Part shown: one piece after another, positions 63,833 through 64,000 of the stretch | How positions within the stretch are numbered: position 1 is the first letter of the stretch | Layout of the letters: every line of letters starts with the position of its first letter | Assembly: GCA_958296235.1 (NCBI GenBank) | Contig: OY282457.1 | Span: 3,839,338-3,903,337 of the forward strand | DNA length: 64,000 nucleotides | Source of the DNA: an uncultured Candidatus Binatia bacterium | GTDB taxonomy: Bacteria; Desulfobacterota; Binatia; Bin18 | Direction: 5' to 3' | Translations under genes and position numbers: made by a program | The notes under the pieces: model-generated | Databases searched by the model: none | What the model was told of the DNA's origin: nothing | The model's input: only the letters and a program-made list of their open reading frames with translations

Positions 63833-64000
63833 CTAACGGGACTGTGGCTGTATGGCGGGCGCGGGGTGAGTGTGAGACATGCCTCTGAGTTCGCTCACAG
63901 ACTCAAGCAGACGGTCAACCTTGGCGTCTATGGCGTCAATCTTCTGGGTACGCTGGTCAAGCCGTCCAAGCGTTTCAGATATCTCTCTGAGCGTGGAATG
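63833..64000 (-). CDS. Coiled-coil protein, C-terminus (cut by window edge)
   Basis: The last 55 codons run off the right edge. The visible sequence REISETLGRLDQRTQKIDAI and VDRLLESVSELRG is a heptad-rich helix; the tail is Pro-rich. It resembles the coiled-coil parts of the small proteins at 9413 and 59214. Function unknown. Confidence 0.55.
   Translation of the reverse strand, partial: HSTLREISETLGRLDQRTQKIDAIDAKVDRLLESVSELRGMSHTHPAPAIQPQSR

Overview
The window comes from an uncultured Gram-negative bacterium with fairly high GC. It has a TonB-dependent receptor, Lgt with a lipoprotein, and secreted proteins with Sec and Tat signals. The mix of amidohydrolases, phytanoyl-CoA-type dioxygenases, LLM flavin oxidoreductases, cupins and a GST resembles uncultured Desulfobacterota/Tectomicrobia-like genomes. 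That placement is an impression from gene content, not a phylogenetic result. No rRNA, tRNA, CRISPR array or complete IS element was found.

Layout. (1) 0.1-7.6 kb: secreted and catabolic singletons (SnoaL-like protein, SGNH hydrolase with a duplicated N-terminal domain, N-acyl-D-amino-acid deacylase-like amidohydrolase, DUF2786 protein, ThuA-like protein, Asp-box propeller). (2) 7.8-12.8 kb: an accessory island with a CARF-like/sigma54 AAA+ activator, a small membrane coiled-coil protein, a consensus sigma54 promoter, a DUF3696-type ATPase, a PLD-like protein and another membrane coiled-coil protein. This is the best candidate here for an undescribed, signal-induced defence or stress system. 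(3) 12.9-31.8 kb: catabolic and envelope genes (PhyH, TonB receptor, amidohydrolases including a second D-aminoacylase paralogue, methyltransferase, LLM enzymes, lipoprotein, cupin, SppA, OsmC, ADC-like, HpcH/HpaI, YD-repeat protein, GST), then a decayed PIN toxin with its antitoxin, a Mut7-C protein and a DCC protein. (4) 31.9-40.2 kb: housekeeping genes (trmL, DUF1285, dtd; lgt, tlpA-like, ctpA-like, xseA, xseB, ispA, tlyA, tenA). (5) 40.3-49.0 kb: a leftward restriction-modification operon in transcription order HigB-like toxin, XRE/ImmA protein, DPPY methyltransferase, membrane protein, tiny ORF, SF2 helicase-nuclease. (6) 49.3-59.1 kb: the pyrimidine operon pyrR-pyrB-pyrC-carA-carB followed by recG, led by a TTGACA promoter and a PyrR-type attenuator. 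(7) 59.2-64 kb: a small membrane protein, a giant single-chain adenine methyltransferase/restriction-like protein, and the C-terminus of a coiled-coil protein cut by the window edge.

A second theme is dispersed palindromic repeats with the core CCTTCGAC...GCTCAGG. They lie between genes and also inside coding sequences: the methyltransferase, the helicase (internally and at its C-terminus), the large methylase and apparently carB. They stay in frame there and add low-complexity peptides. A 67-bp tandem duplication has also rearranged the junction between the methyltransferase gene and the membrane-protein gene of the RM operon.
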